From NCBI GenBank assembly GCA_009760885.1, contig CM019716.1:2051501-2115500 (forward strand): 64,000 bases of DNA. The letters are read 5' to 3'. Positions 44,962 to 57,392 of this stretch are shown one piece after another (within the stretch, counting starts at the first letter, position 1; the number at the start of each line of letters is the position of its first letter). This stretch comes from Achatina immaculata. Its lineage: Eukaryota; Mollusca; Gastropoda; Stylommatophora; Achatinidae. A program made the translations under genes and the position numbers. The notes beneath the pieces were generated by a model. The model made no database searches, was not told the DNA's origin, and saw nothing but the letters and a program-made list of their open reading frames with translations.

Positions 44962-45756
44962 CAGTGTTTCTCAGGCCACCCGTTTTTCTCATAGGCCACA
45001 TCAGCAGAGTCACCCCCTCTCTTCCCAGATTCCCTCCCCTCATCCCCTGTAATGTACTATTCATACAATGGCCTATTAAACTAGGATATGCGTTACACAA
45101 CTAAGAACTTGACCTAACAAACCAATTTATTTAACCATATAAAGGAGTACATTTATAATTCATCTACTGCATTGCTTTCTTTTAAAGTGATGGAGGAGTT
45201 TCATGTAGGGATACAGGTTTCTCGATATCAGGATAAAAAAGTGCTAAGAAGGAAGGTATTACTGCCCCCGTCTAAGAAGGAAGGTATTACTACCCCCGTC
45301 TAAGAAGGAAGGTATTACTGCCCCCGTCTAAGAAGGAAGGTATTACTACCCCCGTCTAAGCAGGAAGGTGTTACTGCCCCCGTCTAAGAAGGACGGTATT
45401 ACTACCCCCGTCTAAGAAGGAAGGTATTACTACCCCCGTCTAAGAAGGAAGGTATTACTACCCCCGTCTAAGCAGGAAGGTGTTACTGCCCCCGTCTAAG
45501 AAGGAAGGTATTACTACCCCCGTCTAAGCAGGAAGGTGTTACTGCCCCCGTCTAAGAAGGAAGGTATTACTACCCCCGTCTAAGCAGGAAGGTATTACTG
45601 CCCCCGTCAACGCCCCTTTACTATCCCTTTTTCTTCCTCTCCCCCTCTACCGAATCTTGTTTCCTTCACCCCCACCCCCCTTCCATTCCACCGCCCACGG
45701 GGGGGGGGGGGGGAGAGAGAGAGAAGGGGATGTTAACGCCACTTTTGGAAGCATTG
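44962..45756. mobile_element. hAT-like element, 795 bp, perfect 8-bp TSD
   Basis: Begins cagtgtttctcaggcc and ends ttttggaagcattg; the ends are imperfect inverted repeats. Flanks atctaaac (44954-44961 and 45757-45764) are identical. The first part (taaactaggatatg, gatggaggagtttcatgtag, ctaagaaggaaggtattact) is homologous to the element at 54543-54849. No transposase is encoded. Confidence 0.88.
45235..45612. repeat. 28-bp minisatellite inside the hAT-like element, about 13 units
   Basis: Units of ctaagaaggaaggtattact plus gcccccgt. The homologous element at 54543-54849 has a single unit at this place. Confidence 0.95.
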
Positions 45757-45764
45757 ATCTAAAC

Positions 45765-46160
45765 CAACTTTGTTTCACCAGAAGACAAATGCCTGCCTTT
45801 CGAACAATAAATATCTCACTATTAATTTGTACTTTATCCACATGCAGTACATTTCTTGTACGGTACTCCTACATCTTTCAGTGTATTAATTATTCGCTTG
45901 TGAATGTTTGGATCAGAGAATAATTGTTATTTTCTTTGACAGTTTACCGATGACCCTATTGTCTTAATATACTTGAATTAAACTGAATTATTTTTGAGAA
46001 GAATGAATGACAGGAGACAAAAGGCAGAATGTCAGACGGGCCTGTGTGCACAATCCCTTACTCTTTTAACACAAAGTGCAATCAGTGAAACACTAATTAA
46101 TCAGCTTTCCAAGCCCTGTCCTTTACCCTGGTTAATTTTCTCTGTGTAGGAGATGGTCAT
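45765..46160. other. no recognisable feature except a CR1-like phrase
   Basis: ggcagaatgtcagacgggcc at about 46026 is the conserved 3' phrase of the CR1-like family; the rest is unassigned. Confidence 0.5.
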
Positions 46161-46182
46161 ATGTGAAACAACCTCATAATAA

Positions 46183-46222
46183 TTATTATTATTATTATAA
46201 TTATAATTATTATTATTATTGT
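46183..46222. repeat. (ATT)n microsatellite
   Basis: Imperfect ATT/AAT tract. Confidence 0.9.
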
Positions 46223-47165
46223 AAATCACCCAATTACGTAACGCCATCAAATATAAACAGATCGCTTTTATCTGCCAACGAAGCTCTTGCCAACAGGTTT
46301 CACGCTGACCTTTCAGAACTTAATAAGTTGGTGATCGGACGAAAGACTGTAACACTCCTTGCCCACAATTAATTATTTCTGCTCTCCTCTCTCGAAATCC
46401 TGGTCACTCCAGCTGTAATTCAGCCAATCAGATTTGGTTATTCTGCAGTCGCTTAACGAAATCAAAGATTATCTCAAGCGTTTGGTAAAGAAGAAAGAAA
46501 AAAAAAGAGGGCAGAAAGAAAAATATGCCAGATTAAAAAAAACAAAAAAACCAAGAAATAAAATAAAATCCATGTTCCCTGCCTAAAATTTCCACATCAG
46601 CAAAAACATTTAATTAGAACGCCAGAGGGTTGTGGGCCCTTGCTCGTTGCCTCTATTGAAAACGAGCCCTTAAGAAGTGGTCTGCATTTTGTTGTTATTT
46701 TTTCTTTCCTATCCAGGAACGCTAATCGTGCTTCCTTCCCCCCCTGTCATCTGTTGATAGAAAACAGGGAGAGCCTTTACATTTCTACAAATGCGCGGAA
46801 ACTACTTCATGTCCGCTGCTTGTGGCCCAATTAAGGCACGAGGAATCCATTCCTCGTTATAGAGTATGAAAAAAAAAAAACTTTTAAAAAAACATTTGCG
46901 GCTTGATTGAAACTTTGAAAACAATTGAGGCGTCTCAAAAATGTTAAAATCTTGTCACTCAATGTTGTTTTTGTTGGTGTAGGACCTCTTTGTAACTGAA
47001 AATGTCAATTCACTTGACGGCCAATATCATGGTTCCAAGATCTTGGGGTAAGGCCATCAGAAATACCAGGGGGTGTGCATCTTTCGTTAGTTCCCGAACA
47101 GACGTAGAAGGCATGTTTCTCTACATCTCCACTACCTAAGAGGGGCTACATTTATTCCTTCTTTC
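46223..47165. other. low-repeat region, unassigned
   Basis: Unique-looking sequence of balanced composition with several homopolymer A runs. No coding motif. A candidate for comparison with related genomes. Confidence 0.4.
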
Positions 47166-47169
47166 TTTT

Positions 47170-47575
47170 TTAAGGTGTGGTAGCAAATGCTTGTTATCAT
47201 TCGTTCTCCAACAGTATAAAGGCTTTTATCATTCGTTCTCCAAAGTGTGGCAGCATAAAGGCTTCTTATCATTCGTTCTCTAGGATGTGGCAGCATGAAA
47301 GGATTGTTGTCATTCGTTCTCCAAACTGTGGCAGTATAAAGGCTTGTTATCATTCGTTCTCCAAGATGTGGCAGTATAAAGGCTTCTTATCATTCGTTCT
47401 TCAAGATGTGGCAGCATGAAGGATTGTTATCATTCGTTCTCCAAAGTGTGGCAGTATAAAGGCTTGTTATCATTCGTTCTCCAAGATGTGGCAGCACGAA
47501 GGATTGTTATCATTCGTTCTCCAAAGTGTGGCAGCATAAAGGCTTGCTATCATTCATTCTCTGATGTGTGGCAAC
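47170..47575. repeat. 40-bp minisatellite, about ten units
   Basis: Units of ggcttgttatcattcgttct plus ccaaagtgtggcagtataaa step 40 bp. Confidence 0.95.
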
Positions 47576-47933
47576 TTAAAAGCTCTACCAAATGAACTAT
47601 CGCCGGAATTATGAATACTAAGACTAAATAATAATAAACTAAATACTAAGACTAAATAAACAACAAGAAACCACAATCCTAAGATTACGACTCGAACACT
47701 GCAGACTCAACGCTCATCACCACAAGATAAAGACTGCGTCAGCAGCGCATTCCTGCGTGAAAAGGGCCCCAAGATTCCTGAATACATACTACAGACCTGC
47801 ACCATATATAGAAGCCTCATAGCTCAAGCACGGTGGAGAAACTATGGGGTTCCTACGAAGACCTCCTTTTGACAACAGGATTCATGGAGGCAACCCCACT
47901 CCCTGTTTAGAAAACTGGGCATATGAAACTGAA
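47576..47933. other. no recognisable feature
   Basis: Unassigned spacer. Confidence 0.5.
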
Positions 47934-47935
47934 TC

Positions 47936-48027
47936 AAGAAGAAGAAGAAGAGAAGAAGAAGAAGAAGAAGAAGAAGAAGAAGAAGAAGAAGAAGAAGAAA
48001 GAAGAAGAAGAAGGAGGAGGAGGAGGA

Positions 48028-48028
<1 letters not shown>
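47936..48028. repeat. (GAA)n/(GGA)n microsatellite
   Basis: Long GAA tract ending in GGA units. Confidence 0.95.
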
Positions 48029-48103
<75 letters not shown>

Positions 48104-48172
48104 CATTGATTGATTGATTGATCTTTATTTCAAAAGGGTTAAGAATTGGGCACGCAGGCCCGTCTGACATGG
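48029..48172 (-). mobile_element. CR1-like LINE 3' end with expanded (ATCA)n tail
   Basis: On the - strand: gtcagacgggcctgcgtgcc, caattcttaacccttttgaa, ataaagatcaatcaatc. The tail is about 23 tetranucleotides long on the + strand as gattgatt. The copy is cut at about 50 bp and abuts another (GAA)n tract (48173-48220). Confidence 0.85.
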
Positions 48173-48220
48173 AGAAGAAGAAGAAGAAAAAGAAGAAGAA
48201 GAAGAAGAAGAAGAAGAAGA

Positions 48221-49505
48221 ACGCCATGCTCCCAACTGCGAGAGGCTACTCAAGCACCTGTAAAAGAGTGACGTGTTTTTCAGTTAAAACAGATCTGTCC
48301 ATCACTTCATGTTGTTTAACTAGCTTTTACTTTACGGAAGTCCCATAAGACTCAGAAACTAGTGACAAATAAAAGAGAAAGCACAAGAATGTGAACTTCT
48401 CATAAATTCTACAAGAAAATTGTCAAATCGACCAGATTTTTTCCGTGAATGCGTCCAAGCTGGCAATGCGCATCGGCCAGGTTTAGAACACTTTCAGAGA
48501 TATTGCCAAAAAACAAATATGTTTATCTAAACTGCGAAACGTGGCTTCGCATTACAGCAACGTTTGGCCTAGACACGAGCAGACAGATAAAAAAAGAGAG
48601 TGCAGAGATAGAGCGATTATGTGTAGATATGTAAGGAAGCGCTTCCAAAGGGCAATTGCTAAATAAAAGAAGGATACAAGAGCTAAAGAAGAAGCAGCGG
48701 CATCTCATCCCATTCCAATTTCTCCCCTCCGCTATCCAACCTCCCTGGCATCTTATTCATTTAGTGAAGTCTTTATTGAACCTAGTGGCCAGTTTGTCAT
48801 CTTTAGAAGCCATTTCTCGTCATGCTTTTTCCTCGGTATTAAATTAACTCCCTGGCCTGATTCTCCGTTCTTGCCAGAAAGCCCTCCACATTTTGGCTTT
48901 TTTTTATTTTCTATACTTCCTTGCACTCTCATTTTGTGCACACGTCTCTTTCTTTACCACTCATAATAATCTATTTTTGGCGGGCGAAGCATGCTTTATC
49001 CCTGCATTCTTAACCTCTATCTGCGTCCGCCTCCCCCTCCCTCAAATCTTCCCCCCACGGGTTTTAAGCAGTTCAGACATAAGGAGTCGAAAACATACAA
49101 ACACACTTACACAGTTAAGTTCACGAAGCCGTCTGAATCTGAGGGATGTCTCAACTTGATTACGGCAAGAGATAAAGTGAATTTGACAATTCCATCGGGC
49201 AACTAGGGGGGCCCCAGGGTGAGTAGCATGCGTGAGTGTGAGCGCATGTGCGAAGAGGTTATGTGTGGACTTACGTGTGAAGATATATGTAAATGTATGT
49301 GGTGGGTTTCAATGACACTCTCACGCAGACAAGAAGAAAAATAAGTCCTCTTCATTCACTCAAGAACTATCTGAATTTCACTTTATCACTGGAAGGTAAT
49401 CCCCGAAAAGTAGTCCCAATGTTATGTATGGATTATATCTTGATAAATATAGTGCAGGAGTTTTTTTTTAAAATGTTGCAGGCTATTGATACGGCCAGCA
49501 GCAAA
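48221..49505. other. low-repeat region, unassigned
   Basis: Short frames only. No family recognised. Confidence 0.4.
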
Positions 49506-49509
49506 AAAT

Positions 49510-50028
49510 AATAGAGGCTGATTGTGGAATAACAAGAGAGAAATAACGCCAGAGAGATGATTGAGGATTGACGAAAACTCGAATAATGTGAGAAACAAGG
49601 TTTGTAGATTAATCAAAAGTTTAATCATGTTTAGAACAGGGTTATAGTTTTACCAAAGGTGGAATAATAGTAGAAACAGGGCTTTGGATTAGCCAAGATC
49701 GGAATAATGTTAGAAAGAGGACATGGAATAACAAAAGAGGAATTAATGTTAGAAACAAAGTGTCACATCACATAAAAGGAATAATTTTACGCATAGAAAA
49801 GAGTGGGAATAACATAAGCGGGACAAAGTTAGAAAGAGGGTGTAGAATAACACAAGAAAGACTGGTGCTAGAATGAGCAAATAGAATAGCACGAGAGGAT
49901 AATCCTAGCATGAAGATGTAGAATAACAAAAGTGAAATAGTCTTGGAAATATGATGTGGAATAATGAGGGAGAAAGAATACTAGCAATACATGTATGGAA
50001 CAAAACAGCAGGAAAAGTAGCTTAAGGA
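49510..50028. repeat. degenerate tandem repeat of about 40-50 bp
   Basis: Phrases ggaataa, gttagaaa(c/g)agg and aataaca(a/c)aag(a/c)g recur in order with heavy drift. It looks like an old minisatellite. Confidence 0.65.
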
Positions 50029-50042
50029 CATTTTATTAAATA

Positions 50043-50072
50043 ATAATAATAATAATAAAGAAACAGTGTTAG

Positions 50073-50106
<34 letters not shown>
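50043..50106. repeat. (AAT)n and (GA)n microsatellites
   Basis: Short AAT tract at 50043-50058 and a GA tract at about 50076-50105. Confidence 0.9.
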
Positions 50107-50109
<3 letters not shown>

Positions 50110-50252
50110 GGGGTGGTAGAGGGAGACAAGAAAGGGCTGCTATAAACAGTATAATAAAAACCACAATAGAAATAACATTAAAATCAGAGCATTACTAACA
50201 GACCGGTACTGCCAAAGATAACATGAAGACCAACACCTATACAGACAAGTGG

Positions 50253-52800
50253 TCATTCATTCATTTGCACGTCCTTTGCGGAACTTTGTCTCCCTAACAG
50301 CACTCCTGTAGGCCTCTCGGTTGTGAGCAAGATGGCCTGCTGCTGATGCATCCATTTGCAGATCATCAACGATGTCTTGCAGCCATCTTCGCCTTGGTCT
50401 TCCTCTCTTTCTTTTTCCCATTATGTACCCTTCCAAGGCGGTCTTCTCTAGATTATCATGACGTTTAATGTGTCCAAAATATTTATGTTTTCTCAGTTTA
50501 ATCCTCTTTACTAGCCAATCTTCTTCAATATTAAGTTCTTGTAGTATGGATATATTTGTTCTTTTTTTGTGCCCATGACGTTTGAAGAACTCTTCTCTAG
50601 CATCTACATTCAAAGGTATTTATGTGTTTCTCAGCTGTTTTGTTAAGTATCCAGGTCTCACAGGCATATGTTGTGATGGGAAAGATGCATGCCCTTAAAA
50701 ATCTTATTTTTGTCGTTCTGTCTGTTCTTCTCCACAGATTCTTTATTTGTTTTACTTTTGAAGAGCGATAGATGCCCTCCTTTAAATTTCCCTCATTGTA
50801 TCTCCATTATTAGTTAGTAGTGATCCACTTCTTCCAGTTTTTCCTCATTGTTACATATTTCAGCTGCCTTGTTTGCTTTGTCAGTTGTCATCAATTTAGT
50901 TTTCTTCGTACTAAGATAGAGGTTCTGCTCTTAGCTGTTCTTACAGACTGACATAATTAGTTTTTCCATTCCATTTTGTGCTGTGGACAGTAATACTGTG
51001 TCATCAGCATATCTAATCTCTGGTATTTCATAACCTGCAACTGTTATGGCATCTTAATATTCTTTGTCTACATTTTCTCTAACATTCCTCATTATATTTT
51101 CAGTATACAAGTTAAATAAGTAAGGCGACAATATGCGCCCTTGACGGACCCCTTGTTTTATGTCAAACAAAGTTTTTGTTCCACCATTTATTCTTCCTGC
51201 TGCCCGTTGGTCTAGATACAGCAGTGATATTAATTGTATCAAATATGTTGGAAATCCTATTTTTTTCCATTATTTCCCAAAGTTTCTGGTGTTGTACGCA
51301 ATCAAATGCCTTTGAGTAGTCTATAAAGGATAAATACAGATTCACATTAAACTCTCTGCATTTCTCTATTAGTAATCTTATATTGAATATATGATCCCTT
51401 GATCCTCTTCCTTGCCTAAAACACGATTGGACCATATTGACTTCTTCTATTTTCTTACGAAGTCTACCTATTATGATTTTTAACAGAATTATACTGGCAT
51501 GACTAATCAGGGCAACAGTTCTGTAGTTTGTGCGTAACTTCATGTTACCCTTTTTCTTTTGGCAGTGGTATTAATATAGTTTTTTTCCATTCTTTTGGCC
51601 AAATACCTGAATACCATATCTTTTTACATAGTGCATGATATATTGTAACACATTCCTTTCCTCCTGCTTTAATAAGTTCAGCTGTTATCTCATCACATTC
51701 TAGTGATTTAGCATTTTTCAGATTCTTTATTGCCCATACAACCTTTTCTATTGTCGGTTCAGGTTCTTTCTCCTCCAATAATAATTCACACTGTTGATTT
51801 CTACTTTCGCAGTCGGTTGTTTCATACATTCCTCTGCTATACTCCTTCCATCTTTATAGAATTTCCTCTGTCTCTGTCAAGGTATTCTCCATCTCATCAC
51901 AAATTACATTTAGCTTAGGTGTGACATTTCTCATCAATGCCTTCATTTCTTTAAACATTTCACTATCTCTTCCACACTTCTGATTTCCTTCTATTCTTTC
52001 AGAACAATCTTGTACGTATTGTTTTTTTTTTGTTTTTGTTATGTTTCTTCGTACTTCTTTTGTTAAAGATTTATATTCCTCTTTGTTGTTGTTTGTCACT
52101 TTCCATTGCGTCTTCATTTCTCTACGTTGTTTTATCAGTTCTAGTGTGCCTGCTGTAATCAATCCATTCTTTTGTGTTTTCTTTACTGGAACCATGTCTT
52201 TCGCTTTTGTTATTAAGATATCTCTGGCCTGCGTAGCCAAATCATTTGGTGTCATCTCCTCCTGTACAGCCATCAGGATTTCGAAACGGTTCTTCACTTC
52301 TATACCGCATTGTTCTGGTACTTTTGTAAGATCACAGCGGAGTGGTCTTGATCCTGTAATTGTCTTTTTTATCTTTATCTTCATGTCTGCTATTAATAAC
52401 TCATGGTCCGTGTCATAATTAGCACCTGGTAAAGTTTTTGCTGATGTTATACTTTATCTCTACCTTCTTTACACTAAAATGTAATCTATTTGATTCTTGG
52501 TTTTCTCATCAGGTGATGTCCGTGTGTAAAGTCTTCTTGGATGTTGTTTAAAAAGTGTGTTAGCAATCATTATCTGATTTTCCATGCAAAAAAGCCATTA
52601 GATTGTCACCTGCCTCATTTCTATGTCCTATGCTAAATTTCCCTACAACATATCCTTCATCTTCTGCTCTTTCTGTACCAATCTTTGCTTTAAAATCCCC
52701 CATTATTATACAGTATCATTCTTCCGTACTTGGTCTATAGTGGTAACACTAGTAAATTGTTTGAGTAAATCAGAAATTGTACAAATAAACATTATAGAAC
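50253..52800 (-). pseudogene. RTE (BovB-like) LINE, longest copy: endonuclease, RT and C-terminus
   Basis: Reading the - strand from about 52800: TIDQVRKNDTV, IMGDFKAKIG, NQIDYILV and GANYDTDHELLIA are the second half of an APE endonuclease (GDFNxxxG and the (S/T)DH motif). A basic linker follows (52384-51854), then KNAKSLECDEITAELIKAGG, KEWKKTILIPLPKEKG, NYRTVALISHASIILLKIII, LSFIDYSKAFDCVQHQKLWE, GVRQGRILSPYLFNLYTENI and, after one stop, IRYADDTVLLS (about 51000), covering RT motifs up to the YADD catalytic box. The C-terminus ends at 50257 with (TGAA)n. Several frameshifts, a stop and a roughly 20-bp deletion relative to 24553-25196 make it inactive. RTE elements encode only these activities, so about three quarters of an element remains. 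Confidence 0.95.
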
Positions 52801-53210
52801 ATATGAATAGTAGAATGTATACGTAAATAAAAAAAAACATATTGAATGTAACACGATAGAACAGTGGTTCTCGGGCTTTCTTGCCCCATGCTCTCTTTTT
52901 ACCATGTTAAAGTAACAGAAGACAGTGCTGTATGATTAGACCTGGAAAAAATCATAGACAAAGCTGTGTTAGATGTGAGAGAATTTTTTTTTAATGATAA
53001 GAGAATTAACCTGTGACTTACCAGTAGGACAAGCAACAGTCTAGACACTACAGAACAGTCCATTAAATGCTATCTTTCACCATGTCAGAATTTCATACTC
53101 CATTACCCCATCCTCAACCAAGGTTTTCTGATTCAAAAGGTGCTTTCAAATAACATTCATATAATAATGAAATATTTTGTGTCTCGTCAATCTGTGGTCC
53201 TAATTTTCAG
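52801..53210. other. unassigned; possible hAT-like end at 52864
   Basis: cagtggttctcgggctttct resembles a hAT terminal repeat but no partner end or TSD was found. Confidence 0.4.
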
Positions 53211-53700
53211 TCTCTGCGGAGAGGAACAGACAGAACGACAAAAATAAGATTTTTAAGGGCATGCATCTTTACAGTCCCAACATATGCCTGTGAGACCTGG
53301 ACACTTAACAAAACAGCTAAGAACACATAAATGCCTTTGAATGTAGATGCTAGAGAAGAGTTCTTCAAACGTCATGGGCACAAAAAAAGAACAAATATAT
53401 CCATATTACAAGAACTTAATATTGAAGAAGATTGGCTAGTAAAGAGGATTAAACAGAGAAAACTTAAATATTTTGGACACATTAAACGTCATGATAATCA
53501 AGAGAAGACCGCCTTGGAAGGGTACATAATGGAGAAAAGAAAGAAACGAAGACCAAGGCGAAGATGGCTGCAAGACATCATTGATGATCTGCAAATGGAT
53601 GCATCAGCAGCAGGGCATTTTGCTTACAACCGAGAGGCCTACAAGAGAGCTGTTAGGGAGACAAAGTTCCGCAATGGAGATGCAAATGACTGAGTGACCC
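53211..53700 (+). pseudogene. RTE (BovB-like) LINE 3' end
   Basis: Starts in the segment tctgcggagaggaacagaca and reads, after two breaks, KKRTNISILQELNIEEDWLV, KRIKQRKLKYFGHIKRHDNQ, then K-K-R-R-P-R-R-R-W-L-Q-D-I and F-R-N-G-D-A-N-D-stop. The tail is short (tgactgagtgacc). It shares the inactivating change K-R-H-G-H with the 50253 copy, so these two are close relatives. Confidence 0.92.
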
Positions 53701-54534
53701 AAAACTGCTCCTTTGGGGTAATTGTCAACTGCTTGAGAACCCATGAAAGAGAACAACTGTGATACTACTAAGATCAAGGCAGACAAACGTGTATGAAGAT
53801 ATGCAGCTACGCATGAAGAATTCTTATTTGCCTGGAGAGCAGGCAAGAATGAGGAAAAGAAACTATGAAAGACAACATCAGCGAGCAGAAACAATAGCAC
53901 AAGCATCAAAGAGAACCAGCCGGAAAGTAACCAGACTTTATATTCCCAACCGGAAGTCAGAGAACTCCTTCTACCACTCGAAGCCGCCTCGACACGATGA
54001 TATGACAGGGTAGCACCCAATAATTCTTGGACTGGAACAATGGTAGCTCTCCCTTAATGGCCACATTGTGCAGTTCTAAAATATCATTCCCTTTCAAGCA
54101 ACAGCTGTAAACGTCGTTCCATTACTTGATGGACTGTTCTCGCTAATGACACCTTGTTCGATTCATGGGCAAAAGCCGGAAAAGGAATGGAAGTATGGAA
54201 AGATGCATCGTGGGAAAGAATAATACAATTTATTCCTATTATTCACAAAGGACCTTTGTGAGAACCATTGTTGTGAGACTCCATTATCCTTGCTATTGGT
54301 TCAGTGTCGCTTTTTTTTCAAAATAGTTAATTTCTTTGACGTTGTGGTCAGCGTAGCATTGAAATCATGTTATTTTCAGTTTGGTTTCCCCCAAGTCAGT
54401 TTTGTTCGGCCATTCACAACCGCATGTGATGTGATACAAACCGGAATCGTTGTGCAATTGCGAGCACTAGATTTAGTTTCTGAAGAGAAGACATTGAAAA
54501 TCTCATGGAATGTCTGGATGGCTAAAGCAAATTT
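53701..54534. other. no recognisable feature
   Basis: A K/R/E-rich 84-codon frame (53759-54013) has no recognised domain. Confidence 0.45.
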
Positions 54535-54542
54535 CTCTAGAG

Positions 54543-54849
54543 CAGTGTTTCCCAGTCTTGTTCGGCCTGCCTCCTTCTTTTTCTCTCAATCCACATTCTC
54601 AACGCCCCCCCCTCCCCCTTCCTTCCATGTACTGCTAGTAGTACAATGACTTAGTAAACTAGGATATGATTTGCACATCTAAAAACATCAGCTAGTAACC
54701 CATTTTACATGTATTTAACAATATGAAAGTATGCATTATTTTCTCAGCTTTTAATGTGATGGGTGAGTTTCGTGTAGGTGCTAAGAAGGAAGGTATTACT
54801 GGCCCATACTGACCCTTTTTCTTTCACCGCTCCACTTCAGGAGACAGTG
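54543..54849. mobile_element. hAT-like element, 307 bp, short paralogue of 44962-45756
   Basis: Starts cagtgtttcccagtc, ends cttcaggagacagtg, and shares gtaaactaggatatg, gatgggtgagtttcgtgtag and one copy of ctaagaaggaaggtattact. Flanks ctctagag and ctcttgaa are a degraded TSD at best. Confidence 0.75.
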
Positions 54850-55000
54850 CTCTTGAAAGGGTTTTTAACCTGGCTCATCCTTACCCCGTGTGGGTTTGGG
54901 AAGCAAATGATGGGAGTATTTGATTCACTTTATGAACATTTTTTTTCGAAATTATTGTTAGATTATAACTTTCCTTCAGCTGTTATGTTCCTAGATAGCA

Positions 55001-55112
55001 TTTCATAAAGTGAAATCAAGCTATATCCTATCATAAAGTGAGACAAAGCTATATCCTATCATAAAGTGAAACCGAGCTATATCCTATCATAAAGTGAAGC
55101 CAAGCTATTCAC
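55001..55112. repeat. 28-bp tandem repeat, four units
   Basis: Units of cataaagtgaaaccgagcta plus tatcctat. Confidence 0.9.
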
Positions 55113-55149
55113 ATCTTCATCTTTTAAAATCATAGCTAATAGAACTGGA

Positions 55150-55385
55150 AAGATAAAGGTAACTGTGTTATGCCATGGAAACACCTAAGTAATACGGTGT
55201 TAGCGTCCATGTTTTTCTTGACCTGTGGGCACACTAGAGGGTAATATGGTCAGCATCATGCCAGGTCGTCTTTCCTCCCCTCCCCCTCCCCCCCAGCTGG
55301 GTGACCAGGGGGCCTCTGGCTAGACTCGAACCACCGACCTTGACCAGTGCACTAATGGCTTCTCTACTCGGACGCCCTGGTAGAA
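55150..55385 (-). mobile_element. tRNA-derived SINE
   Basis: On the - strand an A-box-like agccattagtgcactggtc lies upstream of a B box ggttcgagtct (55332-55322). The body ends in ggacgctaacaccgtattac, which matches the tail of the 2730-3010 SINE (cctaacaccgtgttccc). Head and tail together support a second, diverged SINE of that superfamily. Confidence 0.75.
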
Positions 55386-55850
55386 CTGGTGAGGGATCAT
55401 AGTTTGGACAATCTGGAAAAAAAAGAGGCACGGATGCGTATTTAGTAACCCATTGGGCAAGAGAGAAGGGTAGGGCTTTAACAGCATCAGGGGCCCCTGG
55501 GCAAAATAATGCACTGGGCCCCCACAGCACACCCGCCATATACATTCATATACATAGATTTCCATGGACTGGTTGGGCCCTATGCGCTTGGGGCCCCTGG
55601 GCAGTCCTCAGGTTAGCCCAAGTCTTAAGGCGACACCGGAGAAGGGTCGTAATGGTAAAAATATCTAAAGATCCCGGGTGAGTCTGGCGGTGGAGTAACT
55701 GTCCTAGTCATCATGAAGACATTGACGTTCGAAAAAAAAGTGACATGAAGAGGTCCCAAAAACGTCATAGCAACGGGAAAGCTCAGTAACGTGAGAAGTG
55801 AGAGCTGAGAAGACTATGTTATCAAGTACAAGAAATCAATGCCAAGACTC
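55386..55850. other. unassigned, contains duplicated ggggcccctgggca
   Basis: ggggcccctgggca occurs at about 55490 and 55590 some 100 bp apart, both on +. Possibly part of a dispersed element. Confidence 0.4.
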
Positions 55851-55854
55851 TTTG

Positions 55855-56230
55855 TCTGCATATCGATCAAGACTCTATTCTCCTTATATGTCTATCAAGA
55901 TTCTATTCTCCCTATATACCGATCAAGTTTCTTTCTTCCTATATATCGATCAGGACTATTCTTCCTATATGTCGATCGTCTATATATCGATCCAAACTCT
56001 ATTCTCCTTACATATCTATCAGGATTCTATTCTCCTTCTGAATCGATCAGGAGTTTATTCTGTCTATATGTCGATCAAGACTCTTATTCGGCGTATATAT
56101 CGATCCAGACTCTATTCTCCCTACACATCAATCAGTAATCTCCTTATATGTCGATGAAGATTCTGTTCTCCTTATATGTCGATGAAGATTCTATTCTTCT
56201 TAAATGTAGATAAAGACTATTCTCCCTATA
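55855..56230. repeat. minisatellite of about 28 bp (tatatcgatcaagactctat), about 13 units
   Basis: Units of tatatgtcgatcaagactct plus attctcct with indels; two + frames over it are by-products. Confidence 0.85.
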
Positions 56231-57235
56231 TGGGAAGCTCTGTAAATCTGAGGACATGGACAAAATCTTCTTGTCCTATAATATTTCCTGCGGATTGTGA
56301 AAATTTAGTGATGATCCTGCAAATGTTGGCAACCACACGACAACACTTATCAAACATTCTAGGCGAGCAACATCCATGGTAACTTTTCATGGAAACTGGG
56401 GAATGCCAAGTATGCATTAAATATAGTTATACTCAGTTCTTTCACTTTTTCGTGGAAGAGTTTATCATTCAAATTAAAGCAACAGGAACACATGATCCAG
56501 TAGCTTCAACAGTGACCTTGGACAAGGTTATATAATCTTTACACATAGCATTATTATATTTAAGTGAATCACTTTGGTCTTGAACCTTCCAGCATAGCCT
56601 GTTAATATAGGAAGATTTTAACATAAGATAACATCGACTGTCTGGCCAAGAGAAAAGCGTAAGTTATTTTGACCGAAGTTTGGGTATATTACAGTAGAGG
56701 ACACCAATGTTCGACCCTACATTCTGACAGTACTGCTCTCCGCCTGAAGTAGTCTGAAATCACTTTATCGAAATCATATTACAGGAAACATAAATCCTTC
56801 TAATGTTACCGTTTCCGGTTCATATGGGTCAAGTTGCCAATTTGAATTTGAGAAAAAATCTATCTGAAGTATGGAAAATGATTTCGGCTTTCTAAGTGCT
56901 CAGATATATCCCTTTCTGGACGAGAGAATAATTTGGTTAGTAGAAATGTATGTGTTTCATATGAACAGTTATATGTATATGTGGTATTACGTGTGAGAGA
57001 GGATGAGAAAGTTATGGGAGATACTATGATGTGGGAAAGTGTGTAATTAGAGTTGTGTGTAAGCGTGTGCATGGAATACAAATGTTCGTGAAGATGCTCT
57101 TAAAGCGGATGTTCAATACTGAAAACCTATTTAAAAGATCAAAACTTAAATTGTCGCAAAAAATTCAGAAGTTGTAGATCCTGAAAATCATTGGAAATCA
57201 TCAAGGAAAACGAAAGGGAGGGAGAAAATGTTTTA
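56231..57235. other. no recognisable feature
   Basis: Unassigned AT-rich sequence. Confidence 0.5.
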
Positions 57236-57239
57236 ATTA

Positions 57240-57392
57240 GACGACCAAATAGTACAGTGATTGAAATGCAACAAGTCTCATGACCAAATAGAACAGGGAT
57301 TGATATGCAACACGTCTCATGACCAAAGAGAATAGGGATTGATATGCAGCAAGTCTCATGACCAAATAGTACAGGGACTGAAATGCAAACAG
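57240..57392. repeat. 39-bp tandem repeat, four units
   Basis: Units of gaccaaatagaacagggatt plus gatatgcaacacgtctcat. Confidence 0.92.

Noticed and set aside
47020..47075. Possible SINE fragment (aagatcttgg, ggtaaggccatcagaaat)
   Set aside because: Only two short matches separated by a presumed deletion; too weak to list.
52864..52900. hAT-like end cagtggttctcggg
   Set aside because: No partner end and no TSD found by eye.
53759..54013. 84-codon basic frame downstream of an RTE copy
   Set aside because: Compositional K/R/E richness without domain, and no support on either side.
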